DNA of 64,000 nucleotides, taken from positions 434,001 through 498,000 of the forward strand of contig CBDCZF010000029.1 of the NCBI GenBank assembly GCA_965224225.1. Direction: 5' to 3'. The notes under the pieces are model-generated. The model had not been told where the DNA came from. It did no database searches and worked only from the letters and a program-made list of their open reading frames with translations. Source of the stretch: CAJQQK01 sp965224225 (lineage in GTDB: Bacteria > Pseudomonadota > Alphaproteobacteria > Rhizobiales > Hyphomicrobiaceae). A program made the position numbers and the translations under genes. Numbering within the stretch: the first letter of the stretch is position 1; each line of letters starts with the position of its first letter. Below are positions 52,118 through 60,953 of this stretch, piece by piece.

Positions 52118-53060
52118 TGAGTCGCAAGTGTACGTCGGTATCGACGTCAGTAAAGGCCATCTCGACGTTTATCTCCATCCCGTCGGCAAAAGCCTGCGGG
52201 TTACCAACGATGCCAGTGGCTTCAGAAAGATCAAACGACAGCTCGATGGCTTCAAAATCGCGCTGATCGTCATGGAGGCGACAGGCAAGTATCACCGTGC
52301 CGCACATCGTTCGCTCGGGGCGGCCGGTTACGGCGTGGCGATTGTCAATCCCTATCGCTCGCGCAAGTTCGCCGATGCGCTTGGTGCGCTTGCCAAGACC
52401 GACAAGATCGACGCCATGACACTTGCCAGGCTTGGTGAAGCGATGCCGCTTGAGGCCACACCAGTGCCGAGTAAGTCCATGATCGCACTGCAGGAAATGA
52501 TGGGCGCGCTGAACAAGATGAAGGGCGATAGGACTGCCTATATCTGCCACCTGGAAATGTGCGAGGATGGCACTGTGAGGCGCACGATTGCGGGTCACAT
52601 CACAGACATTGAGCGCCGGATCGCCGGGCTCGAGGCGCAGATTTTGGCACGCATCGAAGGCGACCCCGGACTGGCGCGGCGTTACGAGATCCTCACCTCG
52701 ATCCCCGGTATCGGACCGGCAACTGCCATGATGATGATCGTGCATTTGAGCGAGCTGGGCAGCCTCGATGGCAAACAGATCGCGGCCCTTGTCGGGGTTG
52801 CGCCGATGAATTGGGATTCGGGCGCGATGCGTGGCAGGCGTGCCATCAAAGGCGGGCGCAGCCAGATTCGCAATCCGCTCTACATGGCAGCCGTCTCCGC
52901 GGCACGCTGCGCCAGATCCGATCTCAGCACCTTCTACAAACGCCTTAGAGAGAACGGCAAACCGGCCAAGGTGGCCTTGACCGCGGTCATGCGCAAACTT
53001 GTAATCCTGGCCAACACGCTGATCACTGAGGACCGTCATTGGGAGCCCAAATGCTCTTGA
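52092..53060 (+). CDS. IS110-family transposase
   Basis: 322 residues from ATG 52092; the frame is open six codons further upstream. The N-terminal DEDD/RuvC-like domain begins VYVGIDVSKGHLDVY (Asp18), with the further acidic positions in IVMEATGKYH and KTDKIDAMTLA. The C-terminal domain (LTSIPGIGPATAMMMI, LVGVAPMNWDSGAMRGRRAI, KGGRSQIRNPLYMAAVSAAR) carries the catalytic Ser expected in GRSQ. The protein looks intact, so the element may be active. Family enzymes recombine DNA under bridge-RNA guidance. Confidence 0.95.
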   Translation: MQGKVKLSAESQVYVGIDVSKGHLDVYLHPVGKSLRVTNDASGFRKIKRQLDGFKIALIVMEATGKYHRAAHRSLGAAGYGVAIVNPYRSRKFADALGALAKTDKIDAMTLARLGEAMPLEATPVPSKSMIALQEMMGALNKMKGDRTAYICHLEMCEDGTVRRTIAGHITDIERRIAGLEAQILARIEGDPGLARRYEILTSIPGIGPATAMMMIVHLSELGSLDGKQIAALVGVAPMNWDSGAMRGRRAIKGGRSQIRNPLYMAAVSAARCARSDLSTFYKRLRENGKPAKVALTAVMRKLVILANTLITEDRHWEPKCS

Positions 53061-53077
53061 CTACAAACACAGATGCT

Positions 53078-53218
53078 AACCCTCTCCCCGTGAAGTACGG
53101 GGAGAGGGAATTAGGCCCGTCGCATTGCCAGCAAAGGTGGCTACGAGGCACGGCCGGATTCCCTCTCCCCGTAGCGCCACTTCGGCGCGTACGGGGAGAG
53201 GGTTAGGGTGAGGGGCAA
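53078..53218. repeat. Palindromic repeat (right part) split by IS110
   Basis: Two hairpins: CCCTCTCCCCGT / ACGGGGAGAGGG (53080-53108) and CCCTCTCCCCGTA / TACGGGGAGAGGG (53161-53202), the latter with an inner GCGCC/GGCGC stem. The tail AGGGTGAGGGGCAA (53205-53218) is the reverse complement of TTGCCCCTCACCCT at 51889-51902, on the other side of the IS. Together they form one repeat with inverted ends. Confidence 0.75.
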
Positions 53219-53261
53219 GCTGCCGTCCAGAGTTGCTCCGCATATCAAGTTTCAACTCACA

Positions 53262-54425
53262 CTAACGCAGACCCAATCCGCGGGCGATGATACCGCGCAG
53301 CACCTCGGTGGTGCCGCCCTGGATTGTGAACTTCGGCGCCTGCAGCATGGCAAAGTCGATGATGTCGTCGAGGTCGGGATCGTTGCTCGGTGGCTGTTCG
53401 ACGAAGGCTGCGAGTGAGCGTACCCTGGCCGGTAATGACTGCTCCCAGATGGTGCCGCTGTCCTTGACGATCGAAGCTTCAAGGACCGGTTCCTTGCCGG
53501 CTTCCAGCATGCCGGCCACCGACACGGACATGCGCCTCAGCGTATGCAGTTGGGCAACCAGGCGGCCAATCCCCTCGCTCGCGCGTACGTCCGCCGGGTC
53601 ATCGCCAAGCGCCCGGATGAGCGCCATCAACACGTAATAGGTCTCGAGAAAGCGCTCCGGTCCGCTGCGCTCATAGGCGAGTTCGCTGGTCGCCTGCTTC
53701 CACGCGCCGTCAATCTCGCCCAACTGATAGTCGTCGGGCACGAACACGTCCTCGAACACGACCTCGTTGAAATCATGCTTGCCCGTCATCTGGATGATCG
53801 GGTTGACGGTAATCCCGTCCCAGCTCATGTCGATCACGAACTGGGTGAGACCATGACGCCGGTTCTCCTTGGTCGGCGGCGAGGTGCGGAACAGGCCGAT
53901 CATGTATTCGGCCTGATGCGCGTTCGAAGTCCAGATCTTGGCACCGTTGAGCTTGAAGCCGCCGTCGACCTTTTCAGCCTTCGATGCGGCCGCGAACAGG
54001 TCGGAACCGGAACCGGGCTCGCTCATGCCGATCGCGAAACCAACCTCGCCGCGGACGATGCGTGGCAGCACCTCCTGTTTGACCTTCTCGCTGCCGTATT
54101 TGAGGATCACCGGCCCGCTTTGCCGGTCGGCGACGAAATGCGCCCAGGTCGGCGCCGTCACCGCGCGAAATTCCTCCGTCACCACATATCGATCGAGATA
54201 GGAGCGCTCGGCGCCGCCATACTGTTTGGGCCAGGTCATGCCGATCCAGCCCTTGGCGCCGACGCGTTTGGAAAACTCGCGATCATATCCCGAGCCCTTG
54301 AGGCCGATTGCAGGGTCGAACGAGCCGGCCGCAATTTCCTCGGCAATGAAGGCGCGGACGTCCTGGCGCAATTTCTCCGTTTCCGGCGGCAGGCGCATCG
54401 GATCAAAGCGAATGGCGGTTTGCAT
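53262..54425 (-). CDS. Acyl-CoA dehydrogenase
   Basis: 387 residues from ATG 54425; the frame extends upstream to 54530 through hairpin sequence and is not coding there. Family motifs: FAIGMSEPGSGSDLFAAASK (flavin/substrate loop), WTSNAHQAEYMIGLFRTSP, and C-terminal FTIQGGTTEVLRGIIARGLG. It oxidises an acyl-CoA with FAD and passes electrons to ETF. A second acyl-CoA dehydrogenase lies directly upstream on the same strand. The two are often an alpha2-beta2 pair for unusual acyl-CoAs. Confidence 0.92.
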   Translation of the reverse strand: MQTAIRFDPMRLPPETEKLRQDVRAFIAEEIAAGSFDPAIGLKGSGYDREFSKRVGAKGWIGMTWPKQYGGAERSYLDRYVVTEEFRAVTAPTWAHFVADRQSGPVILKYGSEKVKQEVLPRIVRGEVGFAIGMSEPGSGSDLFAAASKAEKVDGGFKLNGAKIWTSNAHQAEYMIGLFRTSPPTKENRRHGLTQFVIDMSWDGITVNPIIQMTGKHDFNEVVFEDVFVPDDYQLGEIDGAWKQATSELAYERSGPERFLETYYVLMALIRALGDDPADVRASEGIGRLVAQLHTLRRMSVSVAGMLEAGKEPVLEASIVKDSGTIWEQSLPARVRSLAAFVEQPPSNDPDLDDIIDFAMLQAPKFTIQGGTTEVLRGIIARGLGLR

Positions 54426-54443
54426 TGTCTCGTCCCCTAGTTT

Positions 54444-54564
54444 CCAAAGGGCCGAGCCCTTTGGCAGGATTGTTAAGGACAGCGTCCTTAACGCATCGCC
54501 GCTTCGGCAGCGATCCATGGGGGGTTTCACCCCTCAAACTCCCCGACCAGGGATCTCTCCCTGG
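54444..54564. repeat. Five consecutive hairpins between two acyl-CoA dehydrogenase genes
   Basis: Stems in order: CCAAAGGG/CCCTTTGG (54444-54464), GTTAAGGAC/GTCCTTAAC (54472-54492), ATCGC/GCGAT with inner GCCG/CGGC (54495-54514), GGGG/CCCC (54521-54533), CCAGGGA/TCCCTGG (54547-54564). They fill the 143-base gap of what should be one transcript. Confidence 0.7.
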
Positions 54565-54568
54565 ACCC

Positions 54569-55636
54569 CTATCGTGTTGTCAGCATCGGCCAGAGCGCGT
54601 CCGCCCCGTTAGCGACGACAGAGTCGCCCAGCGCCTTTGCCCAGTGGCTTTCCGTGCCGAAATCATTGCGCCAGCCCCAGGCGCGCCGCGAAAAGCGCTG
54701 CAGGATATGTTCTGCCGTGAAGCCGATTGCACCGTGCGCCTGATGGGCGATTGCAGCGCCCTTCTCGACCGCCTCGCCGATCCGGATCTTGGCCGAGGCG
54801 ACTTCGAGGAAGACAGCCTGGGCGTCATCGGCGCTGTTTTCCAGCGTCTCTGCCGCCGAACCGGAGGCGGTCAGCGCGGCTGCGACCTCGGCGCCGAGCT
54901 GGGCGAGGTTATGCTGGACGGCCTGGAACTTCGAGATCGTGCGTCCGAAGGCACTGCGCTCGGTCGAATAACGTACCGATATATCGAGCATCGTCTCGAG
55001 CGCGCCGGCCATCTGCGTTGCACGCACGGCAGCGCCGAGTGTGCGCAGGTGCTCAACGCCGAAGTCGGCCGGTGCCGGAGCTGCAAACAACGCCTTGGCA
55101 TTGTCGAAGATCACATCGGCGCGCTCGCCGCCCATGTCGGTTGGACGATCGCTAATTGCACAATCGGCCGGTCGCACGCCGGCGATCATGGTCTCGCCAC
55201 CACGGCCTGCCATCACGACGATCAACTCAGCGCTTCGTGCGAAGGCAACCGACTTGGCGCGGCCCGTGAGCATGTCGCCGCCATCGATTTCGATTGCCGG
55301 CCCATCACGCATCGGCGCGATTGTCATCGGGCCCGCCTCACAGGTCCGGCCGGCCCTGGCCAGTGCATAGCCTGCAAGCAGCGTTTCGCCGAGAGCGACC
55401 GGAACGGCGTACTGACCGGAGATCCTCAGGATATCGAATGCGTCGGTTAGTGTCGCACCGGTACCGCCGTTTTCCTCCGGCACCCAGGCGAGCGTCAGGC
55501 CCGATTCTTCGAGCGCTTGCCAGAGGGCCGCCTTCCAGCCGTCGTCCTTGGCTGAATTGACCGTCTGGGGGTCGCACAGATCGGCGAATATGCGGCGCGT
55601 CGTCTCTACGACGATGCTATCGGAGGTATCATCCAA
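54569..55636 (-). CDS. Acyl-CoA dehydrogenase family protein (second subunit)
   Basis: 355 residues. The N-terminal half is divergent (VPEENGGTGATLTDAFDILR), the C-terminal half typical (FGRTISKFQAVQHNLAQLGA, VEKGAAIAHQAHGAIGFTAE then HILQRFSRRAWGWRNDFGTE). It is shorter than the usual ~380. Such short partners often pair with a full-size acyl-CoA dehydrogenase, here the next gene. Together with the ligase, hydratase and MFS genes they form a minus-strand acyl-CoA catabolic set. Confidence 0.9.
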   Translation of the reverse strand: MDDTSDSIVVETTRRIFADLCDPQTVNSAKDDGWKAALWQALEESGLTLAWVPEENGGTGATLTDAFDILRISGQYAVPVALGETLLAGYALARAGRTCEAGPMTIAPMRDGPAIEIDGGDMLTGRAKSVAFARSAELIVVMAGRGGETMIAGVRPADCAISDRPTDMGGERADVIFDNAKALFAAPAPADFGVEHLRTLGAAVRATQMAGALETMLDISVRYSTERSAFGRTISKFQAVQHNLAQLGAEVAAALTASGSAAETLENSADDAQAVFLEVASAKIRIGEAVEKGAAIAHQAHGAIGFTAEHILQRFSRRAWGWRNDFGTESHWAKALGDSVVANGADALWPMLTTR

Positions 55637-55872
55637 GGTCGTATTCCGTGGTCGTTTACCGGCTCAAGCAAAACGGCGCGATCGTAGTCAAAGGCCGAAC
55701 TCCTGCATAGGCTCGCACGGCATCGATCGCATTGCGAACGCTGGTTATCATCTCTCGGATCACGGCCGCTGCCCATTGCCACGCCGGCTTCGGACCAACG
55801 TCCCTCTCGACCTCGGGGGACCGGCCGTGGCAAGGTTGCGCCAACGCCAACTCAGCCACGAACGCAAGCCTC

Positions 55873-57171
55873 ATGGTCGACATTGCCACCCGCGTCTACA
55901 ATCACAACTGGAAGATCGACCCGATCGTGCGCTCGGTGCTCGACAACGACTTTTACAAGTTGCTGATGGCACAGACGATCTTTCGTCGCAATCCGGATAC
56001 CAAGGTCACCTTCAGCCTCATCAACCGCACGCGAGATGTGCCGCTTGCCCTGATGATCGACGAGCAGGTGCTGCGCAACCAGCTCGACCACATCCGCACC
56101 TTGCGCCTGACCCGCGGTGAATCGACTTGGATGCGCGGCAACACCTTTTACGGCAGGCGCTGGATGTTCGATCCGGAATTCATCGCCTGGCTCGAAGAGT
56201 TCCGTTTCCCGCCCTATCAGCTCGAACGCCGCGGCGATCAGTATGAACTGACCTTCGAGGGCCGCTGGATCGAAACCATGATGTGGGAGATCCCGGCGCT
56301 GGCGGTGATCATGGAGCTCAGATCCCGCGCCGTTCTCCAGAACATGGACAAGTTCGCCTTGCAGATCCTCTATGCCAGGGCGATGACCCGCGTCTGGGGC
56401 AAGATCCAGCGACTGGACAAACTTGCGGACATTTCGATCGCCGACTTCGGCACGCGCAGAAGGCACAGCTTCCTGTGGCAGGACTGGTGTGTGCAGGCCA
56501 TGATCGAAGGGCTCAGAGGCAAGTTCCTCGGCACGTCGAACTGCCTGATCGCTCTGCGCCGTGAGGTCGAGGCGATCGGCACCAATGCCCACGAATTGCC
56601 GATGGTCTATGCCGCCCTTGCCGCGGGCGAAGGAGATGAGGAACTGAGGGCTGCGCCCTACCGCGTACTGGCCGACTGGCAAAACGATTATCAGGGCAAC
56701 CTTAGGATCATTTTGCCTGATACGTACGGGACTAAGGAGTTCCTCGAACGTGCGCCCAGATGGCTCGCAAGCTGGACAGGTATTCGCATCGATTCGGGTG
56801 ATCCGATCACCGGCGGCGAGGCAGCAATCGCCTGGTGGCAGGCGCATGGCCAGGATCCGGCCGACAAACTGCTGATCTTTTCCGATGGCCTCGATGTCGA
56901 CGTCATCGAAGCCCTGCATGCGCATTTTCACGGCCGCATCCGACTCGGTTTCGGCTGGGGTACACTACTGACCAACGACTTCCGCGACCTGCAGACGGAC
57001 CGGCGCCTGGAGCCGATCTCGCTGGTGTGCAAGGTGATCTCGGCCGATGGCCGGCCAACCGTCAAGTTGTCCGACAATCCCTCGAAGGCCGTCGGCCCGC
57101 CGGATGAGATCGAGCGCTACAAGCGGGTGTTCGGTGTCGGTGAGCAGCAGCGTCGCGAGGTGCTGGTTTGA
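55873..57171 (+). CDS. pncB: Nicotinate phosphoribosyltransferase
   Basis: 432 residues from ATG 55873; the upstream open part (from 55732) is not family-like. Motifs are DPIVRSVLDNDFYKLLMAQT at the N-terminus, FGTRRRHSFLWQD with the phosphorylated His, FLGTSNCLIA, and RIDSGDPITGG for PRPP binding. It makes nicotinate mononucleotide for NAD salvage. It ends within one codon of the next gene's start. The 235-base gap upstream is shared with the divergent dehydrogenase gene and holds the promoters. Confidence 0.95.
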   Translation: MVDIATRVYNHNWKIDPIVRSVLDNDFYKLLMAQTIFRRNPDTKVTFSLINRTRDVPLALMIDEQVLRNQLDHIRTLRLTRGESTWMRGNTFYGRRWMFDPEFIAWLEEFRFPPYQLERRGDQYELTFEGRWIETMMWEIPALAVIMELRSRAVLQNMDKFALQILYARAMTRVWGKIQRLDKLADISIADFGTRRRHSFLWQDWCVQAMIEGLRGKFLGTSNCLIALRREVEAIGTNAHELPMVYAALAAGEGDEELRAAPYRVLADWQNDYQGNLRIILPDTYGTKEFLERAPRWLASWTGIRIDSGDPITGGEAAIAWWQAHGQDPADKLLIFSDGLDVDVIEALHAHFHGRIRLGFGWGTLLTNDFRDLQTDRRLEPISLVCKVISADGRPTVKLSDNPSKAVGPPDEIERYKRVFGVGEQQRREVLV

Positions 57172-57836
57172 CAACGCCAGGTGGCCAGAACGAGAACGTG
57201 CCGAACCCCTACCCATTCGAAAATGCATTGCGCAGGCGCCTTGCAGGCAACGTGGAAGATTTCGACCGTCGCCCGATTGCTGCGGCTGATGCCCTGCATG
57301 CGGCCGTCGCCCTCGTCGTCGCCCAGTCCGATGAGACGGGTGACGCTTGTCTGTTGCTGACCCGCCGGTCCAAGGCGCTGCGCCGGCATGCCGGCCAATA
57401 CGCCCTGCCCGGCGGCCGCGTCGATGCGGGTGAGAGCCTCGAACAGGCAGCCTTACGGGAACTCCGCGAAGAGCTGGGCCTCGACTATTCAAGCGACGCC
57501 GTTCTGGGACCTTTGGATGATTATCAGACACGATCCGGTTTCGTGATCACACCCTATGTCGTGTGGGGTGGTCCGCTCGAAACCATGCGCCCCGACCCGA
57601 TCGAAGTCGCGGTCGTGTTTCAAATTCCACTGGATGATCTCGACAGTACCAAGATCCCGCTGTTAACGGACGGTCAATCAGCTTCATCGCCTGTGCTGAG
57701 TACACCGATCTCATCGATCGGACACGTCATTCACGCCCCGACGGCCGCCCTCATCTATCAGTTCCGCGAAGTCGCCATGCACGGCCGGCCAACCCGCGTC
57801 GCCCATTACGATCAGCCGGCCTTTGCCTGGAAGTAA
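57168..57836 (+). CDS. Nudix hydrolase (CoA pyrophosphatase-like)
   Basis: 222 residues if translation begins at TTG 57168, which overlaps the pncB stop. The Nudix box is complete: GGRVDAGESLEQAALRELRE then ELGL. N- and C-terminal parts resemble the YeaB/NUDT7-type enzymes that cleave CoA. Pairing with pncB suggests coupled translation in nucleotide cofactor salvage. A downstream start is possible because the first residues are poorly conserved. Confidence 0.87.
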   Translation: MTTPGGQNENVPNPYPFENALRRRLAGNVEDFDRRPIAAADALHAAVALVVAQSDETGDACLLLTRRSKALRRHAGQYALPGGRVDAGESLEQAALRELREELGLDYSSDAVLGPLDDYQTRSGFVITPYVVWGGPLETMRPDPIEVAVVFQIPLDDLDSTKIPLLTDGQSASSPVLSTPISSIGHVIHAPTAALIYQFREVAMHGRPTRVAHYDQPAFAWK

Positions 57837-57958
57837 GCCCGTGGGGCTTTCGGCTCCGGAGCACAAATCATGCTTGCGATAGTTCGTGGCTTGCTGCCGC
57901 CGTCGGGATAGTTGCTGCCGACCTGATGGTGGTTTCCCAACCAGGCCCCAAACACAAC

Positions 57959-58113
57959 GTCATCCCCGCGCAGACGGGAACCCAGGCGACAATCCGCCGG
58001 CACTGAGAAAACGGAGAATCGCTTGGGTCCCCACCTGCGTGGGGATGACGTCTGTGGTTGCGGCTTCAGCCGTGCAATCTTTTCCCGGACAGCAGTGCGC
58101 CTGCGCGGGGATG
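57959..58113. repeat. REP-like palindrome cluster
   Basis: CGTCATCCCCGCGCAGACGG (57959-57978) and the reverse-oriented CGTGGGGATGACG (58038-58050) form an imperfect inverted pair. A third copy, CGCGGGGATGACGG, is near 58105. This repeat type is widespread between genes in Proteobacteria. The rest of 57837-58231 holds no gene. Confidence 0.6.
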
Positions 58114-58231
58114 ACGGAGTGGTAGGAGGCGAGGTAGGTATTAACCGAGAGACTAGGGACACTAACGACAATCGATGACCCACCCGTCGCTTCAGCGCGC
58201 AGGCCCATGGTTCTTGTTCAGGAGGTCAAAA

Positions 58232-59770
58232 ATGGACGCCGAACGTACGCCAATACTGGTTGGTTGCGGCCAGGTCACCGGCAGGGAGCCGGATCCGAAC
58301 ATGGCGCTGGCGCCGCTGGATCTGATCGCAGCAGCCGCCCGCGAGGCTGCAGATGATACGCAAGCCGACAAGGCCATCATCGAAGCGCTCGACACAATTG
58401 TCCTATTGCGTTCATTCTCCGACACCAGTTGGCGCTTTACTTGTCCGTTCGGCTCGTCGAGCAATCCGCCAAAGTCGATCGCCGACCGCATTGGTGCCAA
58501 CTCGATCCGGCGTCACGTCTACACGCATCCCGGCGGAAACATGCCGCAGTGGTGCGTCAATCGGTTGTTCGAGCAAATCGTCAAGGGCGAGGTTGGCGCA
58601 GCCATGATTACAGGCGGCGAAGCGCTGGCCACGCAAAAGGCAGCCCAGCGGGCCGGACTCGAACTCGACTGGAGCGAGGAGCCGGGCGGTGAGTTCGAGA
58701 CCTGGGGCGTTGCGACCCGCGGCTGGAACGATGTCGAAGACCGCCACCGCATGGCCGGCGCGATCTTCGCCTATCCCCTGTTCGAGAACAGCATCCGCGG
58801 CAATCGCGGCAACACGATAGAGGAACACCTCTTGGCGATGGGCGGCCTGTTCGCGCGCTTCGCCGAGGTCGCCGCCAACAACCCGCTGGCCGACAGGCGC
58901 AGCGGCTACAGCGCCGAACAGATCGCGAAGCTCAGCGCCGACAACCCCTACATCGGCTTTCCCTATACCAAGCTAATGAACTCGAATGCGTTCATCGACC
59001 AGGCCGCAGCCATCATCCTGACGAGCGTCGCGAAGGCACGGGCGATGGGCATTCCGGAGTCGAAATGGGTCTACCTGCACGGCTGCGCCGATGCCAACGA
59101 CCATTGGTATATCTCCGACCGCATCAATTTCCACTCATCGCCCGCCATGCGCACCGTCGCCGACGAGACCCTGGCGATGGCCGACTGCGGTCTCGACGAG
59201 ATCGGTGCCTTCGACCTCTATAGTTGTTTCCCCTCGGCGGTGGAGATCTGCTGCAGCGAAATCGGGCTCGCTGAAAATGATCCGCGCGGGCTGACCGTGA
59301 CCGGCGGCCTGCCTTACTTCGGCGGTCCCGGCAACAACTACGTCACGCATTCGATTGCCGAGATGATGAGGCGTGTGCGCGCCAAGCCCGGCATGCGCGG
59401 CATGGTGACGGCCAACGGCAATTACGTCACCAAGCAGTCCGGCGGCATCTATTCGACCGAACCGCCCGAGCGCCCGTTCGCTCCGAAACCGCCCAAGACC
59501 TACCAACAGCGCATCGATGCCGACAAAGGCCCGCCGGTGACCGCAACACCATCGGGTGCGGCCACGATCGAAACCTATACCGTGATGCACGACCGCAAGG
59601 GTCCGTCCTTCGCCATCCTGTTCGGGCGGGATCAATCGGGCGCCCGCTTCATCGCCAACACGCCCGAAGACGCAGGCCTTTTGAATGACATGACCACGAA
59701 GGACTATCTCGGTGCCGCAGGCAGCGTCACGACCAATGACGACGGGCTGGCGGTATTCACACCGGCCTGA
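58232..59770 (+). CDS. Thiolase-family acetyl-CoA acetyltransferase-like protein
   Basis: 512 residues from ATG 58232 behind AGGAGGTCAAAA; an upstream start at 58175 lacks such a site. Thiolase-type segments: TPILVGCGQVTGREPDPNMA, HPGGNMPQWCVNRLFEQI, MITGGEALATQKAAQRAG, GLPYFGGPGNNYVTHSIAEM. It is longer than degradative thiolases (about 390) and belongs to the long DitF/SCP-2-like group of uncertain activity. It starts a three-gene unit with the Ldh-family and TauD genes. Confidence 0.82.
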   Translation: MDAERTPILVGCGQVTGREPDPNMALAPLDLIAAAAREAADDTQADKAIIEALDTIVLLRSFSDTSWRFTCPFGSSSNPPKSIADRIGANSIRRHVYTHPGGNMPQWCVNRLFEQIVKGEVGAAMITGGEALATQKAAQRAGLELDWSEEPGGEFETWGVATRGWNDVEDRHRMAGAIFAYPLFENSIRGNRGNTIEEHLLAMGGLFARFAEVAANNPLADRRSGYSAEQIAKLSADNPYIGFPYTKLMNSNAFIDQAAAIILTSVAKARAMGIPESKWVYLHGCADANDHWYISDRINFHSSPAMRTVADETLAMADCGLDEIGAFDLYSCFPSAVEICCSEIGLAENDPRGLTVTGGLPYFGGPGNNYVTHSIAEMMRRVRAKPGMRGMVTANGNYVTKQSGGIYSTEPPERPFAPKPPKTYQQRIDADKGPPVTATPSGAATIETYTVMHDRKGPSFAILFGRDQSGARFIANTPEDAGLLNDMTTKDYLGAAGSVTTNDDGLAVFTPA

Positions 59771-59818
59771 CGATCTGAAGATCAACCGCAGTTTGATTTC
59801 GAATTGGGAGCCAGCAGC

Positions 59819-60931
59819 GTGACACTCCATGCACGTCCAGAACGCGTTCGCGAGCAGATTTATACCATCCTGACAACCTGGGGCATGCCGGAGGACCTCG
59901 CAGACACGACCGCTGAGGTTATGCTCGAGACCGATCTGATCGGCGTCGACTCACACGGCATCTCAATGCTGATGATGTACGAACAAAAGCGCGCGCAAGG
60001 CCGCTTCGACCTCACGGCGCGGCCGACGGTGGTCAAGGAGAATGCGGTTGCGGCCCTGCTCGATGCCGGTGCCAATCTCGGTCATCCGGTGTCCGTCGAG
60101 GCGATGCAGCGCGCGATCGCCAAGGCGCGCGAACTTGGCGTTGGTGTCGTCTCGGTGCGCAATTCGCATCATTTCGGTGCCGCCGGACACTATGCGCGGC
60201 TTGCCGCCGAAGCGGGCCTCATTGGCTGGGTGGCAAGTGCCGCACGCGGCATCACGGTGGTGCCGACCCGGGCTTCCCGAGCAGTTCTCGGCACCAACCC
60301 GATCGCGTTCGCTGCACCGGCCGGGCGCAACCTGCCGTTCGTCCTCGACATGGCGACCAGCACGGTCGCGGTCGGCAAGGTCAAGGTCTACGGTTTTCAA
60401 AACAAGCCAATCCCTGAAGGCTGGGTGATGGGCAGCGACGGCCGGTCTTTGACGGATGCCAATGATGCCTACGAACGCCTGCTCGCGTCGCGCAAGAGCG
60501 GTGAGGCGCCCGATGCCGGCCTGACGCCGGTCGGCGGTAAGCCGGAACTCTCATCGCACAAAGGCTATGGCCTCGGCATGATGGCACACATCCTCGGCGG
60601 CGTGCTGTCCGGCGGTTCGTTCTCGCCGATCCATCAACCGAAAGAGGGACCCTCGGACCCGGAAAACATCGGCCATTTCTTCATGGCGCTGGACCCTGAC
60701 TTCTTCCGCGAGGAAGGCGCCTTCGAGAGCGATCTCGACGATGTCATCGACTACATGCACAACGTCAAACCCGTCGACCCGGCCGCGCCCGTCCTGGTGG
60801 CCGGCGATCCCGAAGTTCGCATTCGCGAGGAACGGCTGGCAAACGGGATACCGATCCCCGATTCACTTGCAGCCCAGTTGCGCGACGTCTGCCTGCGCTC
60901 GAACGTCGCCTACGTACTCGAAGAGGCCTGA
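59819..60931 (+). CDS. Ldh family oxidoreductase
   Basis: 370 residues from GTG 59819 with GGGAG upstream; a TTG at 59804 is an alternative. Family features: IGVDSHGISMLMMYEQKRAQ, VVSVRNSHHFGAAGHYARLA and PIAFAAPAGRNLPFVLDMAT. The malate / sulfolactate / ureidoglycolate dehydrogenase family uses NAD(P) on 2-hydroxy acids. Substrate not readable. It precedes the dioxygenase by 22 bases. Confidence 0.9.
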   Translation: MTLHARPERVREQIYTILTTWGMPEDLADTTAEVMLETDLIGVDSHGISMLMMYEQKRAQGRFDLTARPTVVKENAVAALLDAGANLGHPVSVEAMQRAIAKARELGVGVVSVRNSHHFGAAGHYARLAAEAGLIGWVASAARGITVVPTRASRAVLGTNPIAFAAPAGRNLPFVLDMATSTVAVGKVKVYGFQNKPIPEGWVMGSDGRSLTDANDAYERLLASRKSGEAPDAGLTPVGGKPELSSHKGYGLGMMAHILGGVLSGGSFSPIHQPKEGPSDPENIGHFFMALDPDFFREEGAFESDLDDVIDYMHNVKPVDPAAPVLVAGDPEVRIREERLANGIPIPDSLAAQLRDVCLRSNVAYVLEEA

Positions 60932-60953
60932 TCGGGCCCTGAGGAGACCAGAC

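Larger units (their letters stand above)
51901..53077 (+). mobile_element. IS110-family insertion sequence with readable ends
   Basis: The surrounding repeat is split as ...CTCACC|CT...CT|AACCCTCTCC..., so the element runs between two CT dinucleotides at 51901-51902 and 53076-53077 (about 1.18 kb). IS110 members use a dinucleotide core and leave no inverted repeats, as seen here. It carries one transposase gene, with about 190 non-coding bases upstream holding a bridge-RNA-like structure. It interrupts a palindromic repeat and separates two acyl-CoA dehydrogenase genes from the acyl-CoA ligase gene of the same strand. Confidence 0.85.

Noticed and set aside
51864..53039. 391-codon minus-strand frame opposite the IS110 transposase
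   Set aside because: It overlaps the complete transposase and the element end; no product resemblance.
53080..53202. CRISPR-like repeated hairpins after the IS110
   Set aside because: Only two copies in inverted arrangement with unequal spacing; this is a palindromic intergenic repeat, not an array.
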